Shown piece after piece: positions 54,012 to 64,000 of a DNA stretch of 64,000 nucleotides. The DNA is taken from positions 21,249,433-21,313,432 of the forward strand of contig CATQJL010000001.1 of assembly GCA_958299035.1 (NCBI GenBank). The letters run 5' to 3'. How positions within the stretch are numbered: the stretch's first letter is position 1; every line of letters begins with the position of its first letter. The translations under genes and the position numbers were made by a program. This DNA comes from Cylicocyclus nassatus. Taxonomy: Eukaryota; Nematoda; Chromadorea; Rhabditida; Strongylidae. The notes beneath the pieces were generated by a model that saw nothing but the letters and a program-made list of their open reading frames with translations, was not told the DNA's origin and made no database searches.

Positions 54012-55372
54012 GGTTCTGAACAGAGGTGCGATAGGTGGAGCCGGGCCCTCCAAAAGTGAAGGTGGTTCCAGTTACCACTGGCCGGAAAGTGAAGGTGGTA
54101 GTGCCGGACACTCACCACCCAAAAACGTCGACCGGGGGGGGGGGGGTTAACGTCGACTGAGCCTATTCTCCAGGTCGTTGTTCGCGGAATATAAGCAAAA
54201 AATGCAAAAGAGATCATTGAAAGCATTTTTTTATGTACAAAGCGGCATAAATATCTAAAATAAAGTGCTTATCAAATGGTGTATTTAGGAGTAAAACTCA
54301 GCGAAACTGTAAGAATTTTATTAAGTAAATTTTGTTATAACGTACAGCGGAAAAAGTAGGTTGATCCAGGCAGTAACCACCGAGAACCAGAATTTCGAAC
54401 AATAAATTAGCGTAAAATCATGCGAAATTTCCACTATTATAAATCTGGTGGTTGAAGATGTCAGCAAATGCGACTTTATAGGTTTTGAAGGGCAAGCATT
54501 GTTCTACTAGATAGGGAAAGAACTAGGTCGATCTGGGCAGTGGCCGCCGAGAACGATAATCTTAAATAATTAAGCGATTTCAGGTTACTTAGTGACAGCT
54601 GACGTTTAGACTCCTATAAATCTGGAATATGAAGGTATTCAATGTTGGGACTTCATAGGTTTTGCAGAGTAAGAATTGCTCTATCGGATTATGTTTTAGC
54701 CTTACCGATCCATCAAGATAACGCCGAGATTCAGGCTCTTAAAAAAACAGGTAAAAAGCGCTTTTTTGAATTTCAACAGCTCATAACTTCTTCAGAATTG
54801 CATGACTAATGCTTCGACTTCATAGGTTGGATTCTCCTCTTCAAGAGCTTTCAGATGATATATAACATGTGGGGGTTTCTCGCCTTCCACGGCATATGCC
54901 CGGGGGTGGAATCTTTTCACTCCAAAGTCTCCACTGGCGGTCTCTGGCCAATACATTAACATGGGCGAGATGGAGACTTTGGGGTAAAAAGTCTCCACCT
55001 TGGGTTAGAGCCGCAAAAATCATTGAACCCCCCCCCCCCCCCACATATAGTAGAACAATACTTGCCCTTCAAAACCTATGAAGTCGCATTTGCTGACATC
55101 TTCAACCACCAGATTTATAACATCGGAAATTTCGCATGATTTTTTCGCTATTTTACCATTCGAAATTCTGGTTCTCCGCGGTTACTGCCTAGATCGGCCT
55201 ACTACATAATATATGCTCTCAATACTTTTTGCGTTCCTTTTGCTTATTTTCCTTCTTTGAACTCCAGCAAAAAAATTTTCTCAAACCCAAAGTGAAGGTG
55301 GTCACCCGTACCAGCTTAAAAGTGAAAGTAGGCGGAGACTCGGTTACGACTATAGCACCTCTGGTTCTGAAG
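54012..55372. mobile_element. Composite foldback element, 1.36 kb
   Basis: Outer ends ggttctgaacagaggtgcgatag and ctatagcacctctggttctga are inverted. Inside, a unit of about 180 bp (aggcagtaaccaccgagaac ... ggttttgaagggcaagcatt) occurs in two or three diverged tandem copies from 54345 and once inverted at 55045-55215. gtgaaggtggt words recur near both ends, and a G12/C14 pair lies at 54134 and 55028. Confidence 0.7.
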
Positions 55373-55686
55373 TTGAGCATGAATTGGAGATAATTTATGA
55401 TCAGTCTATAGGTGGATTAAGGTCAATTTAGGTGAAAAGAGATCAAAGTGCACTCTGTAATTTTTTTTACTTTCTTCTAAGCGGGAGAGAGGAATTGCTT
55501 TTCTTTGCATTAAAAGTAGAGTGAGAAAATACGTCATAAAGATAAATCACAAAGGTTTTTGCACTAATCGTTTCTTTTGTCATTACACTTGCATTACCAA
55601 ACTGCACTTGTCATAAACTCCGAGCAAATACACTACGCTAGAATGAAATTCTGCTCGGTTGTTCTCAACGATTTAATTTCTTTTAG

Positions 55687-55748
55687 TGGCAACCAGTACA
55701 CCCAACAAATCTGCTGGAACTATAAAGCTTTTCTTTCCGAGTTTACAG
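55687..55748 (+). CDS. Candidate internal exon
   Basis: An excellent acceptor (gatttaatttcttttag) and donor (acag|gtatgg) enclose 62 bp. Two frames are open (ATSTPNKSAGTIKLFFPSLQ and GNQYTQQICWNYKAFLSEFT). Partners not found. Confidence 0.35.
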
Positions 55749-56116
55749 GTATGGCGGTGTTTATCATAACCCGCTGAAGCTTGACTGCGAATCCCAAGAA
55801 TTTATAAACTGTCAACCGTCAACAAAACACTGATGTGACATACTCATGCACCTTACATGCAAGTTGGGTTGTTTACATTGTCTATGGGACAGCTTCTTGA
55901 TGTGACAGAAATTGTTTCCAAACGCTAGTAGAAAAAGAATCCAGGAGAATCTGACCTGACCAGTCAAGTGCTAGATTCGGTTAAATCTTACATCAGAAAA
56001 CTTTAAGTGTGTACAGAGTCGTATACAACCTTCATTAGTATATGAGTGCACTTTCATGATTTTGCATTGCAAGCAGGGCTGAGGAGAGGACGTGCACACT
56101 GCCACAGTGCACTATC
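55749..56116. other. No supported gene
   Basis: Nothing recognised. Confidence 0.4.
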
Positions 56117-56370
56117 CTACTGTGCACTGCACAGTAAGAGTGTTTGTAAAAAATTCGAAATTTTCGGGCTCTTTTCTCTTGAGAGATCACTACGGAATCG
56201 ATCTTCTTTGTTTGCCCGTAGCCTCTTGTAGACCTTCTTCAAATTATTAGGTAGTAATGTAAGCCCTGTCTTGCGGCTCGCGATCGACCGCTCCTCTTGA
56301 CATTTGTCCAGGAACATCGTGTTTGCCGGCAGTTCGGTCGTGAGCACGGTCGCGGCGCATTAACGTCGGC
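56117..56370 (-). CDS. Candidate coding region, basic unknown protein
   Basis: The minus frame reads LTTELPANTMFLDKCQEERS, IASRKTGLTLLPNNLKKVYK, RLRANKEDRFRSDLSREKSP, then hydrophobic to a stop at 56117. Codon composition differs from the flanks (GC-rich, 56240-56600). It could be a gene exon or a transposon gag-like remnant. Confidence 0.35.
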
Positions 56371-57126
56371 TACCCTGTTCCATTCCGGACCACTACGCAG
56401 GCGCCCTCCAGCCTCGGCTGTAAATAGCGCACGCGCTGCTTACGCTGCTGTGGCTCTTCCTTCGTTTACTTCTATTTTTGTGCGTGTCGTTCTTGTTATT
56501 ACCGTCGGGTTTTGTGCTATTGGCATAGTGTCCGCGTCCCAGCGCCTGGCGAGTATATGCCTTAATGATCGGATGGTTTGATGACGATCAAGGATAGAAC
56601 ATCTAGACATTGAGCACTTGGTAATGCATGGACGCGCAAGAAATCCTGTGAATCTTGGCTAGAAGTTGTTCGGTAACGTCAGCGGGGTTGAAGTCGCCGC
56701 GCTATATGCTTTGGTGGCATGCGCGGCCCTTTGGGTCAGCCTGCCTGGAAGTCAAGAGAGAGCGAGAGTGTGTTAGGGAAAAGTATGAGTGAGTTGTCCC
56801 CATGAGTAGCCCGGGGTGAGCTTATTTCGCTCCGTAGTATTGTTGTCGTATAACAATACCACGGGGCGAAATAAGCTAATTAGTATGTAGTTTAGTCTGT
56901 CACATTATTTGATGAATGTCTATGCTATTTATATATTTGCACAGGGTCGGCGTAACGCGCCATCGCGGAAGTCCTTTGGGGGAAAGGAGCTGATGTGTAT
57001 AGCAGTCGAGCATTAGGCGAAGAGGCGCAGAGCCCACCCTACACCATAGGTTAAACTCATAAGTCATACTCAAGAGCTAGAGATTTTCGTTTTCTGATTT
57101 TCAGATAAAGTGTGTACAGGATTGTA
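56371..57126. other. GC-rich then AT-rich stretch with one strong hairpin
   Basis: The plus frame at 56297-56581 has no support. The notable item is the hairpin at 56817-56878. Confidence 0.4.
56817..56878. repeat. Compact 26-bp-stem hairpin with 7-base loop
   Basis: agcttatttcgctccgtagt and the facing aataccacggggcgaaataa pair along 26 positions with one wobble and one mismatch around the loop gtcgtat. Size and shape fit a microRNA-like precursor but also a tiny TIR remnant. Confidence 0.7.
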
Positions 57127-58135
57127 TTAGGTCGGTGCAAAAGTTTTGCCAATTTTTTCAATCCATCGGCAAACACGTTAGAATGGAGATAAACAAACAC
57201 TTCAAAATGTATCCGATGCAGAATTTCTTGCTCTTTCCAGATGCTACACCCACATTGTGTTTCAATGAGAGAGTGACGAGATATTTGTTGGAAATTACAA
57301 CCACTCGTTTTTACCATGTCCAAATTTCGCTAATTTTCAAAATTTTTATATGAGACTTTCTGAGGAGCTTTAATAACCAGCACATAGGAAACCTTTTGCC
57401 AACAGAAGCAATTTTTTGTAGCCCTACAACTTGTCTTCCAAAATTTCTACGATTTATTTTTTGAGGTGATCATGTTTTACATTCAGCCTATTTTAACTTC
57501 GTAGAACACAAAATGTTGAGCACTTCAGTCACCATTCGATGCAACTTTTTCTCCTCCTTCTAACACTTGTATTTTTGCAGAGACAGGCGAAAATTGTGTG
57601 GGAAAATCGCAGCGTTTCTCAATTTCAGGGGTACGCACTGACGTAACCTATGTTGCAAAATCTTCATAATTTGAAGCGAAAATCGCTCATTTACTTTGTA
57701 ATGGTAGCGGTAGTAAAACGAGTGTCAAAACCTCAGTGTTCTGTAGGTTATGCGGTGTTTGGTGCAATAACAGGTTGTGCCATTTTTCCAAAACACAAGA
57801 CTTTTAGAAAATTATTTAGCAAAAATCTGAAAAAGCAGTTGAAAAAAATTGTTTGAGTTGGCAAAAGGTTTGTCCTATCTGACGGTTATTAGGGCCCCTC
57901 CGAAAGTCTCATGCAAAAATTTTGAATATTAGTGAAAATTGGACATGGTAAAAACGAATGGTTGTGATTTCCAGCAAATATCTCGTCACTCTCGCAACGA
58001 AACACAATAGGAGTCTAGCAGCTGGAAATAGGAAGAAATTCTGCATCGGATACATTTTGAAGTGTTAGTTTATCTTCATTATAACGTGTCTGCCGATGGA
58101 TTGAAAAAACTGACAAAACTTTTGCACCGACCTAA
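57127..58135. mobile_element. Non-autonomous mariner-like foldback, copy 1 (ttaggtcggtgcaaaag)
   Basis: Ends ttaggtcggtgcaaaagtttt and its complement, TA on both sides, with arms of about 290 bp. These ends are characteristic of mariner-family elements. The centre (57420-57860) carries only a 68-codon frame, no transposase. Confidence 0.8.
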
Positions 58136-58137
58136 TA

Positions 58138-59086
58138 TTAGGTTGTCAAGAAAATAATGTCGTTTTTTATTTGATTGCTTTAACAAAGCAATCACACTCA
58201 ACCTAACATAGGATAATGGATATTGTTCGATAGAGCAAAGCAAGCTCTACAAGATGGCGTTCAAGATTTTGCGCCATGCTCGATACACGGAGAGTTCGAA
58301 CTCAAAATCTAAAGATTTCCAAATGCCCAAAAAATCGAAAAAAAAATCAGATCTCCGTCCAAATTATTTATACGGACCTCCCACTCGCTCACATCAATAC
58401 TATCGATATCTGATATCCATATGTGCGATTGCCGTACTTTTTCCTTGACTAGAAACTGAGAAAACGAAAATCTCCCTGATTTTCTCAAAGCAATGCTGGG
58501 CCGTTTTTGCACATATGATTCTATACTACAAGCCTAGGTAAGTATAACTGTAGGTTTTCAGCCTGTTTCGAGCGGTACTTTTCGAGAAATGTTGATATTA
58601 GCACTGAAACTGAAACCAAAAAATCCGAATTCGTTATTTTTTGAAAACCACCGCTTGGAATGCGCTGAAAATCTACAGTTATACTTACCTAGGCTTGTAG
58701 TATAGAACTACATATGCAAAAACGGCTCAGCATTGCTTTGAGGAAATCAGGAAAATTTTCGTTTTCTCAGTTTCTAGTCAAGGAAAAAATGCGGCAATCG
58801 CACATATGGATATCAGATATCGATAGTATTGATGTGAACGAATGGGAGGTCCGTAGAAATTATTTGGACGGAGATCTGATTTTTTAAGATTTTTTTGGCA
58901 TTTGGAAATCTTCAGATTTTGAGTTCGAACTCTCCGTGGATCGAGCACGACGCAAAATCTTGAACGCTATCTTGTAGAGCTTGCTTTGCTCTATCGAACA
59001 GTACCCCTTATCCTTTGTTGGGTTGAGTCTGGTTGCTTTGTTAAAGCAAGCAAATAAAAACGGACATTATTTTCTTGACAACCTAA
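58138..59086. mobile_element. Non-autonomous mariner-like foldback, copy 2 (ttaggttgtcaagaaaa)
   Basis: Ends ttaggttgtcaagaaaataa and its complement, flanked by TA, with near-perfect arms of about 430 bp around a core at about 58560-58650. It shares the single TA (58136-58137) with the preceding element. Confidence 0.8.
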
Positions 59087-59640
59087 TATATTTAAATTTG
59101 AAGGGTACATTATTTTGCTTTTCTTCCTGTAGTTGGATCTCTCTTGTTATTTTCTCTTCAAGCTTCGTTTCGTGGATCAAAGTTGGAGTAACTGTCTGAA
59201 CACTACCTTGTAAAACTTGTTATGCTCTAATACCACGAAATCAAATGTAAGAAATTTAATTTATTGCCGCTTTGGCCTACTTGCAAAACTTATGTACAAC
59301 CTGACGCGTGAAGGGATTTATTGTTGAGTTTGAAATTTGGTATTCATGTTCTCTGTTAGCGGCACACTATAGCTCAAGTTCTACCATCAAATGCATCTTT
59401 TTCAAATACCATTGCCTGCACAGTTCTTTGCATACGTTGTGTTTTTTTAAGGTAGGTAAGATTTTGAAGTCTGAATAAGTTAAGGCCGAGTTGCACTCCA
59501 CTGATTGTTTGTTAAGAATTACTGCTAGGTTTCTGAATTTCTAGGTCTATATTTCCACTCAGAAAAAAACTGTTCCATTACTCGAGTGTGTAAATACTCT
59601 GACACCTAATCTGCGTAGCCTGCCGCACCACTTTGACTAA
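59087..59640. other. No supported gene
   Basis: AT-rich DNA downstream of the secreted-protein gene. Confidence 0.5.
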
Positions 59641-59646
59641 CCTCGA

Positions 59647-59652
59647 TTTATT
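59647..59652 (-). terminator. Poly(A) signal AATAAA
   Basis: AATAAA on the minus strand 82 bp after the stop of the secreted-protein gene. The duplicated copy has one at the matching place (779-784). Confidence 0.6.
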
Positions 59653-59733
59653 GTATCGAACCACACAAAGGATCTTATGCAATAAAAGTCCAAATAAACT
59701 GTGGTTAATGAGAAGTGCCCTTTGGAAGATTAC

Positions 59734-60581
59734 TCAGCATATTCCTGGAATGCAAATAAACAATTTGAAAACTGAAATATTCATGGGTGCAGAAGCATCT
59801 TTGGGAGAGATGTCTTGTGAACTGATAGAGCACAACTGGCACACAACGATTTCCTTGTTTTACTTTGATCAAAGATTTTTTCCACTTACCTCTTTTCAAT
59901 TTGGGATACGAGCTGAGAAGGTTCTCGCATGCTTTCTTGTCCTTACGGAGTTTTTCAAAATCTTTCTGAAGCCTGAAAAAGGACATTGGTGATGCACAGA
60001 TCTTATTCAACTGCATAAGTTGATCACTTTTGATCAGTTTTGAACTGCGATTTCTTCGTCACCAGCTCCACTAGTGTGTGATACGTAATCTGAATAAAAA
60101 ACGTTTAAACGAGTCTAGGCTTAGCAAAGTAACATGTTCTCAGCGCTTGATAGACAAAATATAATATCATATAATAGCCATCAATCTTACTCCAGCAACA
60201 AACGTTCGAGCAGGCTTCATTAGCTTTGTTGCTTTCATCTCCATTCTTTTTATCTTGTCTGCAAGAACTTTGTGCTCCGGTTTTGTGGATGACTGAAATT
60301 ACCGGGTTTCAAATTTTGGACCGAATAACTTCAAGAAAAAAAACAGTTCAAGTCGCCAGCACTTTTTTGTCTACATATAGGTCCTTCTTATATATTTCAA
60401 ACTCTGCATCACTAAATTCGGCCAAATCTTTGAAAATTTCCGAAGCACCTGAACAAAGTCTGATTTTTAGGAAAGGATCATGCAACGGAAAACTTCACCG
60501 CGCTTTACTTTTGTATTCTGGAGCAGCTGTCTCCGTGAACGATGACAGTAGGACTAGCGTAGCTGCGAGAATGATGAGCAT
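59734..60581 (-). CDS. Six-exon gene for a 145-residue secreted orphan protein
   Basis: Minus-strand exons 60581-60499, 60459-60363, 60292-60191, 60089-60028, 59972-59890 and 59744-59734 join in phase throughout; the last exon adds only GIC and TGA. Exon 1 encodes the signal peptide MLIILAATLVLLSSFTETAA. The mature protein is charged and helical, with segments ASEIFKDLAEFSDAEFEIYK, LADKIKRMEMKATKLMKPAR and LQKDFEKLRKDKKACENLLS, and three cysteines. Introns are 39-145 bp, with gtgaag, gtgctg, gtaaga, gtgatc and gtaagt donors; the gtgctg donor is weak and that junction is the least certain. A decayed copy in inverted orientation (1-682) has the same exon-intron layout and differs mainly at synonymous sites, which independently supports the model. 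Secretion follows from the signal peptide. The family is not one I recognise and function is unknown. Confidence 0.7.
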
Positions 60582-60906
60582 TCTGAATTATTAGCTATCA
60601 GAAGCACAGCCTTTGGATGGACCGGAAGCCAGATTGATGGCGATGTTGTGAGTCTGCTCCAATATATGCGATTGTAGTTTTTATATCATCTTGCGGAAGC
60701 CACTTTAGATATTGAATAATTATGCTCACACGCATCAAAACCATTTAGGCTTTTGTTTGAATCCAACATGCAAACTAAGCATCGAAGACATCACGAAATG
60801 TTCAATTTGACAGAATGTATTTCTTGAATACCGGTAATGATCAGGTGAGCGCAAAAGTAAATAGTAACAGTAAATCTGAGAAAGTACTGGATTTTATTGA
60901 GCACAG
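60582..60906. other. Upstream flank of the secreted-protein gene
   Basis: Probably holds its promoter or trans-splice site. Nothing definite seen. Confidence 0.4.
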
Positions 60907-61121
60907 CCCAAAAATCGATAGCTGCGCTTTCCTTTAAGCAATTGCACGCTTATTTTCTTACAATTGCATTGAATTGCCATACAAAAGCTTTTATGCTCTC
61001 CAGAATCCTACAAGAGCGAAGGCGTTACAGCTTATACGCGGGTGCTCGAATAGAAAGCGAGAGATTCCGAGAACAATGTCCTAGGCAATTGCTGAAATGT
61101 TCAGTTCTCGCGCTGATTTAA
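60907..61121 (+). CDS. Candidate terminal exon, unknown protein
   Basis: After ttttattgagcacag the frame reads QKSIAALSFKQLHAYFLTIA, LNCHTKAFMLSRILQERRRY, then a charged stretch with REQCPRQLLKC and TAA at 61121. 70 codons, protein-like. No upstream exon fixed. Confidence 0.4.
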
Positions 61122-61143
61122 CGACAGCGGCCCGGCAAAATGA

Positions 61144-61249
61144 TCACTTTGGGATACTCATCGTGGTTAACCTGGATAAGCTAGGTCCATGACTGTGCTC
61201 TGCAGCTTCAAAAGATATCAATAACCTGCTCTTCCAGACGTGAAAAGTG
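61144..61249 (-). pseudogene. Frameshifted copy of an inverted exon pair
   Basis: After gtttgaatag the sequence parallels the plus-strand exon at 61378-61518. It reads HFSRLEEQVIDIF, then one extra T shifts the frame; beyond it EAAEHSHGPSL and a similar end follow. The shared DNA (cacgtctggaagagc..., gatatctttt, gctgcagagcacagtc) is in inverted orientation. Confidence 0.5.
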
Positions 61250-61377
61250 CTATTCAAACGGACGGCGTATGCTTGCCCCCTAAAGCTCGATTGGCCCGTG
61301 AGTGGAGACACCGTAGCCATCTTGGAGAAAATTGGATTATTTTCTCCAGCAGCCACATTCGCGATCCGCCCATATAG

Positions 61378-61518
61378 CACTGTTCACGTCTGGAGAAGCG
61401 GGATATTGATATTTTTGAAGCTGCAAAGCACAGTCTTAGATTTGGCTCATCGGAACCGAGTACGTCGAATATCCCAAACTCGTTATTCTGCAGAGCCGCT
61501 GCCTCAAAGAATCGCTAG
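61378..61518 (+). CDS. Terminal exon, intact member of an inverted exon pair
   Basis: After cgcccatatag the phase 0 frame reads HCSRLEKRDIDIFEAAKHSL, RFGSSEPSTSNIPNSLFCRA, AASKNR and TAG at 61516-61518. The minus-strand copy at 61144-61249 keeps the same residues at most positions before its frameshift, supporting this frame. Family unknown. Confidence 0.45.
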   Translation, partial: HCSRLEKRDIDIFEAAKHSLRFGSSEPSTSNIPNSLFCRAAASKNR

Positions 61519-61954
61519 ACGTGATGTGTCATATGACCTTCAGCCCAATTAATAGCTTTACTGTTTTGCCTCAAGCACAGGATTATATATTTGAAAGTAT
61601 AAAGTCCTGTAATACTTGCCGTGATACAACCAACTCCTTTTGTCCTGTCTTGTAAGGTTAGGTGTAAACTCGTGCTCTAGTAAGAGGTATATTGATAGAG
61701 ATTTTACCGACTTTTGAACTTTAATTTGAATCTTTCTGAGTCTTGCTCCGATATATCAATGGCTAAATTGCTAAACTGTTAGGTGGTTTCTATCAATGCA
61801 CATTTTCTTCAAGCGATTCGTCCATATTTCATTTTATATCATATTAGATGTTCTGTAACTAGAATTTGACAATTCCGTGCATGTGTCTTACAGTTGGTAC
61901 TTGCTGGTTTTGATTCATGTTGTTAAAAACGAGGACGAAATGTAACATTTGTAG
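61519..61954. other. No supported gene
   Basis: AT-rich sequence before the next exon candidate. Confidence 0.4.
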
Positions 61955-62141
61955 AGCTCAAAAGGAATGATAGTTGCATGTTCCCGATATTCACGGGCAT
62001 TGTAAGGGAAAGTGCTGTATTACGAAAGAATACAGGGCATGATTTGCACATCAACGCTGCTAACACATTTACATACAGGATCGCTGTGGTGCTCGCACAC
62101 TCTGCGTTGATTATGCAAGCAGGGTGGGAGAAAAATTTTGA
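61955..62141 (+). CDS. Two short exons, unknown gene
   Basis: Exon 61955-62001 (acceptor aacatttgtag, donor gtaagg) reads LKRNDSCMFPIFTGI. Exon 62079-62141 (acceptor cacatttacatacag) reads DRCGARTLCVDYASRVGEKF and TGA, in phase 0. The 77-bp intron has good ends. The frames open through the intron on both strands (61923-62237) are alternatives. Not identified. Confidence 0.4.
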
Positions 62142-62484
62142 TGCAAACAGGCCATTTAGGCTGCTGAATAACTTGAATATACCGCTCTGCGGCTGACAAT
62201 CTTTCCAAGCATTTCTCACCACGTCAATCAAGCCCAAAATGAGCGTTCTTGCCGCAAAAATTTTTTACAAATGCGCAGCTCGTTAGAATAAAGTAACCCG
62301 ATTCTAACAGCATTGCTACAAATCACAACTAAATCTTGTAATTCTTACAGCATGTTCCCTCTCTTTGCCTAAATACGAGAATGATTGGAACAGTATAAGC
62401 GCAACAATATATGTTCGAGGGCAGTGAAATATTATGCAAATTTGGAAACATGAGGATAATTGGAAATCGATTTTGGTGGAATAA
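62142..62484. other. No supported gene
   Basis: Nothing recognised. Confidence 0.4.
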
Positions 62485-62838
62485 TTAAAGGCAGAAGATA
62501 GGCAAAATGGGCCCCATGTCTGATTCTGATAATTTCAGATAGTAGACCCCCATTCACTTCATAGCCCTAACCTTGTCCTCCGATTCATGCGCTAGGTCCT
62601 GAGAAAGCGCTTCAAAACTCCACCAGCCTACCCGCTCAGTGGAAGTGAGTGAGGCCGGTAGAGTTTTGAAGCTTTTTTTACAGGGCTTGAACGGTATACT
62701 TGGGGGGTGTATTACCTAATACTACCAAAATCTGATAGTGGTCCATCTTGCCGTTCAAACCCTGTAATAAGCAGGCTGGTAAAGTTTTGAAGCGCTTTTT
62801 CAGGACTTAGCGCATGAATTGCCTATCCACTGCCATTA
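62485..62838. mobile_element. TIR foldback element family C, rearranged copy
   Basis: Starts taaaggcagaagataggcaa and ends ctatccactgccatta. Contains the family motifs atagtagacccccattcact and agcgcttcaaaact, the latter in several orientations, indicating a partial internal duplication compared with 20485-20771. Confidence 0.65.
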
Positions 62839-64000
62839 AGGCATTGCCTAGTAAGCACGCCTAGTTGCACTCGCTGCTGAGTTCACTCCCAAACCCGACC
62901 CCACTACCGCATTTGGCGGACGGCTTGTATGCTTTTGCGTGGAGCCCGCCTCCTCCCTGCACCAAAATCCTGCAAGCGGATAGTCATTCGCCAATCGGCA
63001 GTGCAAACAAGTGTCAAGACACGGAAAGAGGATCCCATATCGCAGTAAGGAGAATTTGACCTGACGTGGTATGCAGACGCTTTTGGAAGAATCGTACGTT
63101 GTTGATTTTGAAATTGAAAGCTGTTAGGATAAGTATCCTACAATCACGGGTTTTCCTAGTATACAAAAATCCCATTTCCCATACTTCCTGTTCGTCATGC
63201 AGCATCCTTACAGAAGGCACTGCAGCTTAGCAAGCTGACGCAAACGACATCTTCAAAACCCATTGCACTTTGTTTGACTTACAGATCATTGTGACAGCAA
63301 CTTCAGCAAAGTGATTGCATTTCCACTATCTGACCCCAAAATATGACTTCATATAGCAATACATTAGGTGGGTTCAAAGTTCGTGCCGTTTTTAGGCCTA
63401 TCCTCAAATTATCCATATATATTAGGCTGGAAACTAAGTTTTGCAACTGGTTTCATAACTTCACTCTCTTTGGACATGGCGCACTCAAACTTTGGCGTTA
63501 TGTAGAAGGCAATGTGGGCTACAAGAAAGCACAAATCGTCTAAATTTTGATCACGAAATAGAAAAGTTTTAGGCGTTTTTCGAAAACTAGTGAAATTTGA
63601 GAATTTTTGGGGTATTGAGCTAAAATGAAGCCTTTGGCAGCCTAGACCATGCGCAGTAATCCGGATTCGTCTACAATTTGTTGCTAGGTTGACTCCTTTG
63701 GCCTAGTATGAAAGAAACAAAATTTCAAAAGCATGTTGAGATTTGGCGTCCTCATAAAGTCGAACGAGTCGATGGACGCAAGAGCTGCTGAGGACGACCG
63801 TCAATGACTAAAGAGTCAGAAGCTCAAATTCCGCCGAGACTTTACATAGTAAGCTTATTTGAACTGCTAAACGCGAATATCACATTCATTCGATGAATCA
63901 ACGCGTTTTTCCTTGTTTAGCATGAGATCCCATATCGTACACCTACAGTAATCCTACAAAAAAGCCGTTATCAGGCAATTTAAATATCGTTTTCGTAATT
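62839..64000. other. No supported gene
   Basis: A weak frame 63343-63543 and a fragment ctacagtaatcctacaa (63952) that resembles a subterminal block of the cagggtgtcccaaaa elements. The window ends here. Confidence 0.4.

Noticed and set aside
1..64000. CRISPR array, rRNA operon or bacterial gene cluster
   Set aside because: No regularly spaced short repeats with unique spacers, no rRNA-like sequence, and every supported gene has spliceosomal introns.
1..64000. Spliced-leader RNA gene
   Set aside because: The SL1 sequence ggtttaattacccaagtttgag was not found on either strand by eye.

Overview
The window is eukaryotic and looks like nuclear DNA of a parasitic clade V nematode (strongylid or hookworm type). 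This is inference from four things: AT-rich DNA with very small exons, introns of about 40-100 bp bounded by gtaagt-like donors and ttttcag-like acceptors, pyrimidine-rich acceptors a few bases upstream of start codons (consistent with spliced-leader trans-splicing), and a decayed RTE retrotransposon of the kind common in these worms. There are no operon-like bacterial genes, rRNA, CRISPR array or intact transposase. Most long single-exon frames are chance; the genes had to be read exon by exon from splice sites and reading phase.

Best-supported genes. (1) Minus strand 24833-25557: an Eaf6/MEAF6-type histone-acetyltransferase complex subunit. (2) Plus 51505-51780: a complete two-exon gene for a 75-residue secreted peptide. 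(3) Minus 59734-60581: a six-exon, 145-residue secreted orphan whose decayed copy, in opposite orientation, lies at 1-682. (4) Plus 21886-23239: a single-pass membrane protein with a PPPPY tail, followed at about 100 bp by a second plus-strand gene (23347-23859). (5) Plus 34125-34956: a three-exon, cysteine-containing, probably secreted orphan. Shorter models or single exons with good splice phase lie at 28533-28783(-), 41485-41732(+), 45554-45946(+), 50487-50816(+) and 61955-62141(+). Other exon candidates are given with lower confidence.

Layout. 0-5 kb: decayed secreted-protein copy, dead RTE element, foldbacks. 5-20 kb: mostly non-coding, with paired terminal-inverted-repeat (TIR) elements (7.1/9.3 kb, 7.4/13.2 kb, hAT at 14.4 kb). 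20-26 kb: gene-rich (membrane protein, downstream gene, Eaf6). 25.6-33.4 kb: dense miniature transposons with exon candidates between. 33.6-38.4 kb: genes, one exon split by a 1-kb hAT element with an 8-bp target duplication. 38.7-43.2 kb: inverted exon duplications around a 1.36-kb near-perfect foldback. 43.7-49 kb: elements plus a gene, and a 1.2-kb palindrome built of 120-bp repeats. 50-54 kb: two genes, nested elements. 54-59.1 kb: foldback elements, two of them mariner-like and sharing a single TA. 59.7-62.1 kb: secreted gene and further exons.

The most striking pattern is recurrent inverted duplication. Apart from transposons, four separate exon sequences occur as opposed copies, one copy usually decayed (1-0.7/59.7-60.6 kb; 38.8/39.9; 42.2/42.7; 61.1/61.5), and the 40.0-41.4 kb foldback carries two diverged copies of one peptide frame in each arm. 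Read-through transcripts of the close pairs would fold into double-stranded RNA. Whether that matters biologically is untested.
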